From: Lepidonotus clava
Lineage: Eukaryota > Annelida > Polychaeta > Phyllodocida > Polynoidae
Direction of reading: 5' to 3'
Length of the DNA stretch: 64,000 nucleotides
Assembly: GCA_936440205.1 (NCBI GenBank)
Contig: OW387147.1
Coordinates: 30,219,629 to 30,283,628, forward strand
Within the stretch, counting starts at the first letter, position 1. The number at the start of each line of letters is the position of its first letter. Below, one piece after another: positions 1 to 11,555 of this stretch. Both the position numbers and the translations under genes were made by a program. The notes beneath the pieces were generated by a model. That model was given only the letters and a program-made list of their open reading frames with translations, searched no databases and was not told the DNA's origin.

Positions 1-870
1 CTTCTTAAGGACAAAATAAGAGACACAAAGCTGGGAACTAACCCAAAGTTATGGTAAAAATGGGGAGTTGGACTTACAAATAGCTTGGGGCATCTCAACA
101 CAAAACACAAGGCATAATGGCATCGGAGCATGACATGAGGTACAACAGCACCTGATCATGACACAAGGCATGACAATATAAGAACAAACTGACATGGATG
201 CAATGGCAAGGATGGAGGGCAACAGTCACAAAACGTCAGGCCGGTGGCCACCACACTACCACTTTATCTTTCGGGGTGCTGACTCGATGCTAGGGTATGG
301 AAGGCTAGACATAACCTGGTGTTGGTTAATGCAGAAAACAAGCAGTAGAAACCTCCTCAACCCCAGGTTCATGAATGGGATAACACAAAGGTCCTGTAGC
401 TTCCCCCACGCAACACAAAAGCATGCACACACACATTCACCGCCCTCATCTTTTTTCATCCTCCCAGAGACAGTCCCAGCAGGCTCATATGCCTGTCCTT
501 TTCCACCCACACCATGAACAGTCCACCCCTGTGCATAAGAGGCATGTCTCCCCACAGCGCCTCCCCATCTAGTCGTAATCCCATTCCTGGGAAACAACTG
601 GGCACGTGTGAAAAGGAACAAATCTCCAAGGCTGAGAAGCATGACGATCCACCCTCCTTTTGTCAGTACTTTTTTCCAAACAATCTTATCCATGCAATTT
701 TCAATACACTTGTCATTAGGAAAACCAATAATGAATTTGATTGAACCTAGATCTAAATGTATCTGTGTTAACTTACACTTGAAACAACCATAGGCATACT
801 CACCTTCTTCAGTGTCCATGCATAGTGCGTTGCTGAAGGTTGTAATTTCCAATTTTATTTATGCACTTGC
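1..870. other. Left edge, no gene assigned
   Basis: No convincing gene is seen. A minus-strand open frame covers 256-852, but its composition is poor. A 29-base stretch near 809-837 (minus) has a good acceptor before it and a GTGAGT donor after it, and could be a tiny exon of the broken MS4A-like paralogue that follows. That is a guess. Confidence 0.3.
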
Positions 871-1729
871 TTGTTGCAAGAATTTATGAATGCAAAAACC
901 CAGATTACCCAGCAAACGAAACACGTTTACTCACGTTTACTACATGTTATATTCGTATAATACCGGTGTGGTGATAATCTCTGGGTAATATCAGGAACTC
1001 AGTCAGTTTTCACATAGTAATACAGTTATAAGTCCTGGGCCCCTCATTAGCCCCATTGATAGGACAACTAGCCTTATGAACGACTTCCGCAAGATTAAGG
1101 GGCCCCAGTATAGCTATGAAGGGTACCGCGTGGAATCCGTATCGCTGAAAGATTTGTGTCATTGTATTTCTTAACGGCTGCTACTGAGAATTGTTGAATA
1201 CTTTAAATGACAATACTTAACCATAAATAGCCTCCAATTCAATATACTCCCTAATTGGCTATAGCCGCCTGGAAAAACAGCCAATTTTCTCATATTTTTT
1301 TTCATTATTCCAATGACAAACTACCAAAGAGAAATAATCAGAAATTAGGGGTCATACAGCAAATAAAAGATTGGCAAAGCCCCTGCAAAACACCAAAAAC
1401 CTCACATTTTGTCTTGTGTCAAAGAAATGAAACAGACTTTTTAATTGTTTGATTATCATAATTATACAGTATCTATAGGAATTATCCTTGGAAAATTCTC
1501 AAAATAATGTAACATGTTCTCTAGCATACTGCTCTGATGTCATAACATGGAGGCTGATTGTAAACTGGAGAAGATTATTGGAGGTTACACTTATTCCCTC
1601 CCCAATACCCTACTGCTTCTGTTCCCTCAACCTATATATCATTTTTACATGTTGGTCCTAACCCCTTTAATAAAAGGCCCTTACAACCTCAGCAGGAACC
1701 TATTTAATTTGTTTGATGTCTTTGGTTTA

Positions 1730-2712
1730 TAGTTGGGTCTGTTAAGGTCATTTTTTTGAGAAATCGTTACGCGGCGGATAAAAGCACCAAATTTGGTATG
1801 AGGCACCTCTGAGGCATAACTATCAAATCTGGAAGGGGAGCCATGTTGAAATATCAATAGGACGGATATGGGGGCCCAAAAACCAATATGGCCGACTTTT
1901 ACTATAAAAATTCTTCTATCTCAGCTTCTAAAAAGACTAAAGAGACATGGTTGATGTCAAAATTGAGGGATTATGGGTCAGGGAATTCAATTATTTATGT
2001 TTCAAGTCAATGCGGAAATCCAAAATCCAAGATGGCTGACCAATTTTGAGAAATATTATAATTTTAGCTACTAAGGCATAAGGCCAGGGGAAATGGTTCC
2101 AATATCAGTTGATAATAGCCTAGAGGGCTCAATAAATATGATATTCATCCAATACAATGCCATTAATTTCAAAATGGCTAAATTCATTAGCATGATACCT
2201 TTGATAATGACCGCTGGATTCCAAAATAATTCAAAAGAAAGGATATAGACTTGACTCTTTTGCCACAAGATTTCTTGATTTCATTTGGTATGATGATCCC
2301 CTGGGACCTCTTCATTGAATTTAAAAGGGGAGCCACCTTGAAATATCAATTTAACCCGGACGGGGGCCAAAAATCCAATATGGCCGACTTTTATTGAAAT
2401 AATCTTATATCTCAGCTTCTGAAATGCCTAGAAAGACATTGCTATTGTCCAAATTGGTAGATTATAGGACAGGGAATTCAATTATTTACCTTTCGAATCT
2501 ATACAATAGGTCTAATCGAAGCTAGCCAAAAGTTTTGGTTAAATACCTTAAATTTCAAATGCTAAAAACATACAAAATTTGTCAAAATTTCATTTTGGTA
2601 TTTCAAGATGGCTCCCCTTCTAGATTCATTAGTTATGCCTCAGAGGTGCCTCATGCAAAATTTGGTGCTTTTATCCGCCGCGTAACGAAAATGTTGTTAA
2701 CAGACCCCACTA
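1730..2712. mobile_element. Non-autonomous DNA transposon, TTA target duplication
   Basis: Ends are inverted repeats of about 110 bp starting TAG(T/-)TGGGGTCTGTTAA-like. The left arm is 1730-1850 and the right arm 2595-2712, sharing GTTACGCGGCGGATAAAAGC and the following bases. The flanking TTA (1727-1729 and 2713-2715) is a three-base target duplication, as PIF/Harbinger elements make. No transposase is seen. Removing the element plus one TTA restores the sequence expected from the paralogous copy at 13255-13275. Confidence 0.75.
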
Positions 2713-2716
2713 TTAA

Positions 2717-3239
2717 AGGTACTTGGGTGTTTTCAACCTGATTTTTATTGACCAGTCAAATTTCTTAGATAATTTATTTAACCAAAGCTTATATCTATAA
2801 GAGTAAATAGAAACTGAAATTTTGATCTTTTACCGTTTGTGAAAGAAGTTACAGCCTAATAAAGAAAATTACCTTTACCATTGGTTTCTATGGGGAAAAT
2901 GAGTTTTTGTAAAATCACAAAAAAAAACTACCAGTGCAATTCCCACCAAACTCAATGTACAACAAGAATACAAATTTTACACAAATTTTAGAAAAATAAA
3001 GAACATTTACCGTTTGTGAGATTAGTTATAGTAAATAAACTTAAAAATGTGAGTATTTGAACACTATTTGCTTGGATAAAACTGGGAAACATTACTTGAT
3101 TCAAAGAAAAATTATGTGCATTGTATTTTTTTAAGGGTCAACATACCTAAAATAGTATTGAAGTTGGCTTAAAACCAGATTTTTTTTTCTAGTTCTTAAT
3201 TTACCTCCCAGGTGGTGCCCTGAACGCACCCAATTACCT
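2717..3239. mobile_element. Non-autonomous TTAA-targeting element
   Basis: The element is flanked by TTAA (2713-2716 and 3240-3243). Its short inverted ends read AGGTACTTGGGTG at the left and, inverted, AGGTAATTGGGTG at the right. TTAA target choice is typical of piggyBac-type elements. The interior has no gene. The empty site is preserved in the paralogous copy near 13261-13265. The neighbour at 1730-2712 inserted later, inside this element's left TTAA. Confidence 0.7.
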
Positions 3240-3313
3240 TTAATGTCAATTGTTTGATTTCTGTTTTTTTGTATAATTTAATGTTCTATTTTCTTATAAA
3301 TGGTAGATAAAGT

Positions 3314-3658
3314 CTGGTCCCCACTTGGGCGACTATATTTCCTTGGTCGCCAGACGACTAAGGTGGTAAGTAGCCCGGCGATTAACTTCACTCTGGGGCT
3401 GTAATATCTGGCTACTTAAGCACTAATCGCCGTGGGTTTCTAGCAAAATATTTGACATTTGACATTTGAGTTGGTTGCCGGGCGACGTACTAAATTGTCC
3501 TCTAGTTGCCCGGTGATTAACTACAAGAGCATCCCAAGGTGGTGACTAACTTTTTTTTCAACAACATCTACTTGGTCGGCCGGCGACATACTAATTCACT
3601 AATCGCTGAATGACCAAGGTAGCTCACCGTCGTTGGTCACCCAAGTGGGGCACGGCAT
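3314..3658. mobile_element. Small inverted-repeat element with internal GTCGCC repeats
   Basis: Inverted ends carry CCCCACTTGGG(C/T)GAC at 3319-3333 and 3637-3652. TAAAGT flanks both sides (3308-3313 and 3659-3664), giving a six-base apparent target duplication. The interior repeats variants of GTCGCCGGGCGAC in both orientations, so the transcript would fold heavily. The paralogous copy at 13333-13341 lacks the insert. Confidence 0.7.
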
Positions 3659-4398
3659 TAAAGTACATAGTATACACAAAATGTTTACCTGGAATTCCTC
3701 CCAAGAGTATCGGACAATAGACTATATAGTCCAGGAGCCAAATCCTGAAATCAGTCAAAATAAGGATTTACCCTCTGCGGTGAGCCCCCTGGATTTTCTT
3801 GATTTTTTTCATCTTATAGCATCCTAGGGACCATGAATCAAGATGGTTCCGAAGAATTTAGGTATGTGAACACTGTCTAATTACGCAATTTGTGCTTAAT
3901 TAGCAAAAATTGAAAAACGCGTTATTTCTAAATTTCTCAGGAACTATGTAAGATATAATAACATGCTACATGTCATCTGAAAGGTAATTTTTTTCCTGAT
4001 TTTTTGGTATATTGTTTGTTATTGTCATTAATCATGATGATAAGTAATTAAAGAAAAACTGTTGTTTCAGTCATAATCATTAGAACTTAAGAATTCAAGA
4101 TCAAACTTTGGAATTGATAAACCAAGTGCTAGGTATACTTAAAGGGGATCTTTAGGCAGTTTTTAACGAAGGTTGCATCTGATTTCATTGGAAATGTAAG
4201 GTAGAAATCATTTTTTGCTGATTAAATTCTAACCGACTACAGGCTCATTTTGCATTCATATTTCAAAAGGAGAGATGATATCATAAAAATAACATAATAT
4301 ATCCTTAAGGGATGGGAATATGATAATCACTGTCTCCCTAAGCTGGTATTTCAGTGCATGCTGAGCCATTTGGTCACATGTATATAATATGGTAGCTG

Positions 4399-7300
4399 TT
4401 TGGAGAGCATTTTGGATCACAGTGAAAGATGCGTCACAATAAAACTATGGTTTGAGCAAGATTTCTTTCCTCAGCAAAATACCATGATAATGTTTCAGTT
4501 TGATTACAAACTATCTTATTAGGGCCCTTGCATTAAGTATATATGCATCAAGGGGGAGAGGGAGGTATGAAATCTTTGAAATTGTGTGTACTTTCTAGTA
4601 CAAAGCCAATGCATATTTTTGACCAAAGGAGGGTGGAGATCTGAGGTTTTTGAAAATGTGTGTACTTATTAAATGGAATGCCCCTTATAGTTCCCTCTAC
4701 TTCTTGTTTACATAAAGAAAATAATAGCTCATAGCAGACTCACCCATTACCCAACCCCAATCCAGATTTCTGAGGATATACATGAGGAACCTCTATGTAT
4801 TACCTTAAAGAGGAGATGAATCCCAAAAAGTATGTTGTCATAAATCAAGGGTTCTAAATTTAGAAAAGAATCCTTGTATCAATTTGCCAACTGCAAAAAT
4901 ACCAAGCATGCTATTTTTTAAACTTGATAGATGTGCTACCTGTGTCAAATTGTTGGTTTTAACAAATTACTAGATAGCACTCTATGATTCTAGACCCATG
5001 TGCTTATATAAATGAGTAACTTGGCTTGACCATACACAAAATGGATATCTTATATTTCATTCTATATATGGGTTACTGTATTAGTAATTTCATATCAAAC
5101 TATGATCATAGTCACAGTTTATTTCCTAAGAGTCAAACTTCCAATCTTCCCAAATTACCAATACAAGTTAGGACTAGCCTTTGGTCCAGCTTCACTCAGA
5201 TTCATCCTATCAACTACCGAGATTCTGCCATATATCCAATTTTATCAGGAAGTGTTCCAGAGGGACTGAGACCTCTGCATGTGTATATACATATCAATAT
5301 CATTGGCAAGACCTCAAATAAATATCTAAACCTGAAACAATACAGGCATGTGTGGAACATTGAAAAGAATTATCTAGTACTTTGAACAAAATTGGTATGT
5401 TTTATCAATGGAATTATCATAGTCTTTACCTTGTTAGAGATTTGGCACATAGCAAGTATTATTTTAGAAAATACAGCCAATTCTATCAAAATATTCAATA
5501 TTCTATGGAAAAAAAGTAACCTCCGTCAGCTTTTTCAAGGAAAAATGATAAGTATTTAAAATTCAATATCTACCATATATTTTTCTATGTTTTTATAAGA
5601 CGTAATCATCAAAAATAAGTATATACTGAATGTTATTAATGGAAAGCATTTAGGACAGGCAAAAGCCTGGTGGAGGTTATCCTGACGGAGGTTACCCTGA
5701 CGGAAGTTACTCTGACGGAGGTTACTATTCTGCACTTAAATAACCACAAATATGGTGTTTATTGATCAAATACAATTTTAATTGGATAAATCAACTTAGA
5801 TTAAATAATTCTAACTAATGATTTAAAAAACTATATTTTAAAACTTTTATCTAATGAAAGGGGGATCATGACGGAGGTTACTCTGTTAACCCTTTAGACC
5901 CCACAGATTACGGTTATGATTTGCTGTATTTCCCCATGATTTCCAAGGATTTCCCTCAGGATTTCCTTAAATTCCTTATACTTTAGAACAATCAAAGGCA
6001 GACCAACCAATATCAATTAGAGTTATAGAAACAAGATTTGTTGCATTGAATAGGGAATTAAATCAGCTTTAAAACGATATATTGGTCATTTTTGTATGTT
6101 ATATACTTTTCAAGTTGTTCTACTTGGAAAAATGTTGCAAAATTATGGAAAAACATAATCATAAATGAAAATTGCAATGAATAAAAATAAAATTTGTATG
6201 GTACTGAGTTATATTTATGAGCTTATATGACAAAAAGAACTTTAAGAAAATATTTTTCTCAAAATTATGAGAAAATACTGGTTTCTATGGACATAGCATT
6301 TTAGACCTATATACTTTGTATAATCCTATTAAAATATTTTATTTTTCACAATTCTTAATGCATAAAATATCATGTTTTTGATGCTAGGGCTGGAAAAAAG
6401 TCATTTATGACAGAATGATATCAACACAGTTAAAAATATGAGTGTAAACAAGGCAAAGACAAGGTATGCGAGACTTAACATGGAATGTGCCTACAGAAGT
6501 ACCTGATATATCTTTCTATTTCAAAATTACAAACTTTTGGTATAGCCATAACTGGTTCCCCAATACTATCTAGTAGCATTACCACATTGAGTAGCATGTG
6601 CAAAGCACCCTTGCTGTGGGGCCATAACCAAGGTAGTATAGTATTAGGAGAATGTAAAAGAGCAACAAATTGCTGTGATTCTGGTTGTTACCTCAAACTT
6701 TTTGTTCTTCAAACCTCAGAAACAACATTATTCCCTTATCAAAATATAACTAACCATTTTTATTCCTAAACTGCTATGAACAAGGATCCAATTTCCCCAA
6801 CCTACAGCAAGAGACAGCTTATAATTAGGTACTAAGGGAAAGTTCAATATCAGCTCAGAGATTCAAAACTAAGGGAGTCATTATTCAAATATATAAATAA
6901 TGTCTATGATCAGTTCTTATAGTACAACACTGAATACTAAGTCCATAATACAACAGGGTATAAAGCTAACAGCAATGAACCCATACAGCTTGGAACTGTG
7001 AATCATCAAGTAGTAGCAAAAAGATAACAAAGTTTAATTTGGTAAATTGGTTGTAGGACAACAAAAGTACAGCAGGTGGTCGGCAATCCCACAGTTTACG
7101 GCACACTATATATAGGCCTGTAGTGATTGTACCATAGGAGGCTGCATGCATGCATGTCCTTATCCCCTAGTTCAGGTCATTCAGGGGAAAGGCTAGACTT
7201 CTCCACTACTGATAAGCTTCTGAAGATCCATTACCTTCATTTTACTGCTGTAAGGCAACATTGTCTAAACAGTTAACTTTATCATTTCTCTCCAGCTGCA

Positions 7301-7410
7301 GTGATGAACCCCGAGCTCCTTTTGGAATTATGTGATAAAATTGAATAATAAGACAGCTATAAGTAGCCAAATTTTAAGCCTGCTCCACCCTCTGAGGGAT
7401 CCTTTATTAT
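4399..7410. other. Interior of the long-inverted-repeat element, no gene
   Basis: This is AT-rich sequence without a convincing coding exon. A 119-codon open frame at 5026-5385 has no similarity I recognise and looks like chance. At 5515-5529 and 5680-5730 a word TAACCTCCGTCAG occurs inverted and then in tandem on the opposite strand, and once more at 5873; these may be ends of a small element. A TTAACCCTTTAG end at 5886 matches the element at 30930-31272. Confidence 0.4.
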
Positions 7411-8358
7411 GTGACGTTCCTCGGTAGTTCGGGGTTTCCGATTCCTACAACAGAGGGACGTGGGGATTGTTTCGGGTCTCAGCCGGACGGGGAATCCGGG
7501 CAAGAAGCCGAGATGTGATATTTAGAGTCGTGCCTCGCGCACGAGGGGGTTTGATCGGGTCGATCGGGAAATCGGTATTCGTCGACGGGGGAGGGGTGTA
7601 TCAGCCGGGCTGGACCGAGGGGCCTCAGCCACCGGGCGGGGTACAGGCACTTCCGTTAACGGGCGGAGGACTGCGGAGGAGGAAAAATGGTAGGGATAGG
7701 TGCGGGCCGTTTACTTGGTGCCGGCACTCTCTTCGGGGCCCACTGCGGATGGTCTACCCTCGTTCTCGGTCCGCGGGGGTGTTGGGCCGACGATCGCCTA
7801 TTGTTTGGTAGCGTGGGGCCGAGCCGGTCGCGCCTTCGTACCCCTGGTTCCTGAGTTTCCGTTCCCTGTTTCAGGCCCTCGTGCCAGTCCGGTCCTTCGT
7901 TCTCGGGACTCCATCCAGGCCATTTTCGGGCCTTCGTGCCCTGTTTCGGTCTCTCGGGCCTTCGGGACCCCATCCTAAGTTTCACCTAATTTCTTCTAAC
8001 TTTTACTATTTTACTTAGACTTCTAGTCAGCTAGCCTGTATTGGATCATCTTATCGGTTACCATAGGAAGAAGACACATGTTGACACAAGGAGTACTGTA
8101 AAGGAACTCTTTTATTCTCGGGCCTCACCTCCCCTTTTATAGTCTAGTGGTCAGCCCTGATTGGCTGTCTCTGATCACGTGGTTACAAATGACGTCACTT
8201 CCGGTTTACTTCATCAATTCCGGTTTACATATTTCTCCGGACTTTCGGGTTTCGGGCTTTTACAATTTCGGGCCTTTCGGGCTTTTCGGGCTTTTCGGGC
8301 CCGTTACAAAATATACTTTACTCCTCCGCATTGTCTTACTTTTCGTATTTCGGTCTTA
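7411..8358 (-). mobile_element. GC-rich island, possible solo LTR
   Basis: A sharply bounded GC-rich block in AT-rich DNA. It starts TGTGACG and ends TTAACA on the plus strand. Read on the minus strand it has a TATA-like CTATAAAAGGGG near 8133-8144, then AATAAA within about 30 bases, the layout of a long terminal repeat. It is full of short CGGGCC/TTCGGG words. No clean target duplication was found and no internal retroelement part is present, so the call is tentative. If real, it is an old solo relic. Confidence 0.35.
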
Positions 8359-9459
8359 ACAATTGATGAATAGACATTCATCACAATTAGGTTGTAAGCA
8401 CAGTGTCTTACCAATTTATGGGTTAACTCACACAACAGAGAGATAAGAACCCTAGTCTGCCATCTTTATCATTCCTCTGTCCATCCAGGCCTTATCCATT
8501 GCCAGGGGTGAGGTAAACATTAGACATTGGGGCCAGCAAAGGGGGGATTTAAAAGAGTATTACAGCCTAGAACTCCCACTCTTTCTATAGGAACATGGTT
8601 TTAAAGATGAGTGGGTACAGGGGTATGTAAATAGAAGTTTGCTGTATATTATTATATCAAGGTTTGAATCTTTGGCAATATAAGGAGCCATCCATACCCT
8701 TTTGAGTAAATAAATAAATGACTATACTAGTTTGATCAGGCAACAAAGATGAGCTTGTCTGCAAATTACATGGACACATAATTCTGGCTAATGTATACTT
8801 ATTTTACAGCTCCAGGGTTGTATACAGTGGACTAAATTGCTCAGCAAGCACTGAAATACCAGTTTAGGGAGACAGTGATTATCATTTTCCCATCCCTTTA
8901 GGATATATTATGTTATTTTTATGATATCATCTCTCCTTTTGAAATATGAATGCAAAATGAGCCTGTAGTCGGTTAGAATTTAATCAGCAAAAAATGATTT
9001 CTACCTTACATTTCCAATGAAATCAGATGATTTAAAAACTGCCTAAAGATCCCCTTTAAGTATACCTAGCACTTGGTTTATCAATTCCAAAGTTTGATCT
9101 TGAATTCTTAAGTTCTAATGACTATGACTGAAACAACAGTTTTTCTTTAATTACGTATTGTCATGATTAATGACAATAACAAACAATATACCAAAAAATC
9201 AGGAAAAATATTACCTTTCAGATGACATGTAGCATGTTATTATATCTTACATAGTTCCTGAGAAATTTAGAAATAACGCGTTTTTCAATTTTTGCTAATT
9301 AAGCACAAATTGCGTAATTAGACAGTGTTCGCATACCTAAATTCTTCGGAACCATCTTGATTCATGGTCCCTAGGATGCTATAAGATGAAAAAAATCAAG
9401 AAAATCCAGGGGGCTCACCCCGGAGGGTAGATCAGGATTTTCAGGTTTGGCTCCTGGAC

Positions 9460-11555
9460 TAATAAGGGTGGCAGCATAAGTTGCTGTTACTGTATTTTTA
9501 TATTTTTGAAACCAATTCCTGCAGGTTAAGCAGGTGTGAAACACCGTAATGTCCAGTGTTAAAGACACATAAAGGCTGTATTCCATGTTGTAGCATTGGG
9601 GTATATTGTGGGATATTTTGAATGGTGAGTTTAAGTACTTTGTATAATGAGCTATTGCATCTACTGTTTCGTTTTGATTTGCGTTTACTTTGATGATGAT
9701 AACACGACTCATCGTTATCATTCCAAGTGATTCACACCGACTGGTATAATAGTGCAGTATCAAGGGTGTAAGATAAACACAGCTATCATTTATAGTGCTT
9801 TGTATTTCTCTGTGTGGTGGCCTATATTTGTGAGCTTTAAATCTTTATAATGCATTTAAAATTACTTATGATATGTATTTTACATATTTTATACTTTATG
9901 ATATTGTTATATAATTAATTGTTAAGAATGCTATTGGTTAAGATTACCCTATTATGACACTAAGTACCATAACTTCATGTATGTGAGATATGCTCACATC
10001 AAAATATAAAGTGGTGCTTAGAGCTTTAACATCATAATAGGTGTAAGGTTAAGTTTATATCATGGGATTATATCAAATTGGTCAAACGTCATTCGAAAAA
10101 TGTATTGTCTGAAGGGCTGTATTTTCTAGACAATATTATTCCATGAATGGCAATTATTGACAATTGTTGCAGTGAGCAGGGATCCTGCTCCGACACTATT
10201 TTGTATTAAGGATCAGAATTAAAGTGTCTCTTGGCTTTTTATCTCTTAACTGTCTCAGTGATTAACTCTGTCCCCAATGGTCTTCTCAAAAGTAATGATC
10301 CAATGCTTGAGACACCTCTGGCATGGGACAAAGATTAACCTGATGATAAAATTTTACAAGCGGCATAAATAATATGAGTATTTGAAAGTATTGATAAGAA
10401 AAGGAAAACGCAGCAACTGCGAGCTGGATCTGGGGTGTTCTACATCATTGGATGCTTTTGCAATAAAATTTCACATTGGCTTTAAGAGAGTAAGTTTGTG
10501 CAGTTATCTATGGTCGAGCCTGACAACATAGATTTATGGAGGTCGTTGCAAGGTTGGTTATGTTTGAAATCTCAAAGCTCACGGTGTGACTTGCTCATTA
10601 CTTTATTAGTGTCTGGAATACAACGTCGTTTAAGTAAGCCTAGATATTGGACTTATACAAATCATCTTGTAAAAGTAAATGTTTAACGAGAAGATGTTTT
10701 AGGTTGGGTTGACATTATAATTATATTCAGATATTACTGTATCTATATTGATGAAGTTGCCCAAATTCCCTTTTTATTGAATTTGACCGTATAGGCAAAG
10801 TTACAAGTAAGTAAACAATTTTGATCGATACAGATCTACCGATGTAAACAGAAGGCGTTGCACCACATTAGTTAGCCTGCATAACACATGTATATTTATG
10901 GATCATAATTTAAATGCAAAGAACAGAAATGACTCTTTATTGGACATGCCGATATAGCTGTCGATACTGAAAACTGGCATTCACAATTAGGGTTTATATA
11001 GGCATACTATATGTTATATATATTATATATTACTAGAATGGTTGCACAATTTTCTTTACAATCATTTATGTGATATATGAATCATGCAAAATCGTTATGA
11101 GGAATTTGGCTTTAGAATCTAGGCTTAGCACAAAAAGATAAATTCTATTATGTAAATAGTTATGGTCATCATATGATAAAGATGAACTGTTTTCAGCCCC
11201 ACACCCTTCACTGTCTTAGTCCAAATAATAGAGCCTCCTAGAACAATGTTACAATTTTTCTTTAAGTTGTGGACCGGGCTTAATAGAAATTTATGGTTGA
11301 TAACTAGTTGGTTGAGAGCTATTCATAAAATATGTATATATAGGCCTATATTTACCCTAAAATGTTATTTAACTTGTTAAGGACCTAATCTTACCAATTT
11401 ATGTATTGCAGCATCTCCGAACTAGCATAGGTCCAACGTTTGTTTTTCATAATAGTCTAGGCCATGACACTAGGCCATGCGATACGAATTATTAATATTT
11501 CGAGGCCCCGCTTTGCCATTCATGGACTTTGTCTTCAGCCTCTTTTGTTGCTGTT
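9460..11555. other. No gene seen between MS4A copies
   Basis: AT-rich sequence with no supported exon. The first ~65 bases (9462-9525, minus) weakly resemble the 5' part of exon 3 of the MS4A-like gene. That is where it would be expected if the long-inverted-repeat element split that exon. A 130-codon frame at 9371-9763 simply reads across the repeat arm. Confidence 0.35.

Larger units (their letters stand above)
1010..3727 (-). pseudogene. MS4A-like paralogue, broken, exons 3 and 4 only
   Basis: This is a second copy of the last membrane-span part of the MS4A-like gene at 11556-20603. Exon 4-like sequence runs 1144 to 1010 after a good acceptor (ATCTTTCAG). It begins RYGFHAVPFIAILG against RYGFYAVPFIAILG in the intact gene, then diverges and reaches a stop, with no donor like the GTAAGG of the intact gene. 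The end of exon 3 lies at 3665-3727 (RYSWEEFQ, then a GTAAAC donor). Between them, 1145-1729 matches intron 3 of the intact gene, and 1730-3664 is mostly inserted transposons. The rest of exon 3 is cut off by a 5.7 kb element starting at 3729; weak similarity to the missing part resumes just beyond it, near 9462-9525. Exons 1 and 2 were not found. Most likely a dead duplicate. The homology itself is strong. Confidence 0.6.
3729..9459. mobile_element. 5.7 kb element with ~660 bp inverted terminal repeats
   Basis: The two arms, about 3729-4398 and 8817-9459, are inverted copies of each other at high identity. The outer ends read GTCCAGGAGCC and its complement, with TA on both outer sides, which fits a Tc1/mariner-type target. 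The interior (4399-8816) shows no recognisable transposase. It holds short repeats near 5.5-5.9 kb, one end of a TTAA element at 5886, and a GC-rich island at 7.4-8.4 kb. The element sits in exon 3 of the broken MS4A-like copy. The alternative is two independent copies of one repeat in opposite orientation, but the flush TA ends favour one element. Confidence 0.6.

Noticed and set aside
256-852. 198-codon minus-strand open frame
   Set aside because: Composition and lack of any motif look like chance; possible splice sites break it up.
1010-1230. Plus-strand frame with YSYEGYR conserved between the two MS4A copies
   Set aside because: The minus strand gives membrane spans with correct splice sites and MS4A motifs; the plus-strand frame is its shadow.
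3633-3827. Conserved peptide SPLDFLDFFHLIAS at both ends of the 5.7 kb element
   Set aside because: Both frames simply read the inverted repeat arms; identity is explained by the repeat, and no start or domain supports translation.
7467-7985. Arg/Gly/Pro-rich open frames on both strands in the GC-rich island
   Set aside because: Overlapping frames on both strands are expected from high GC content; no motif.
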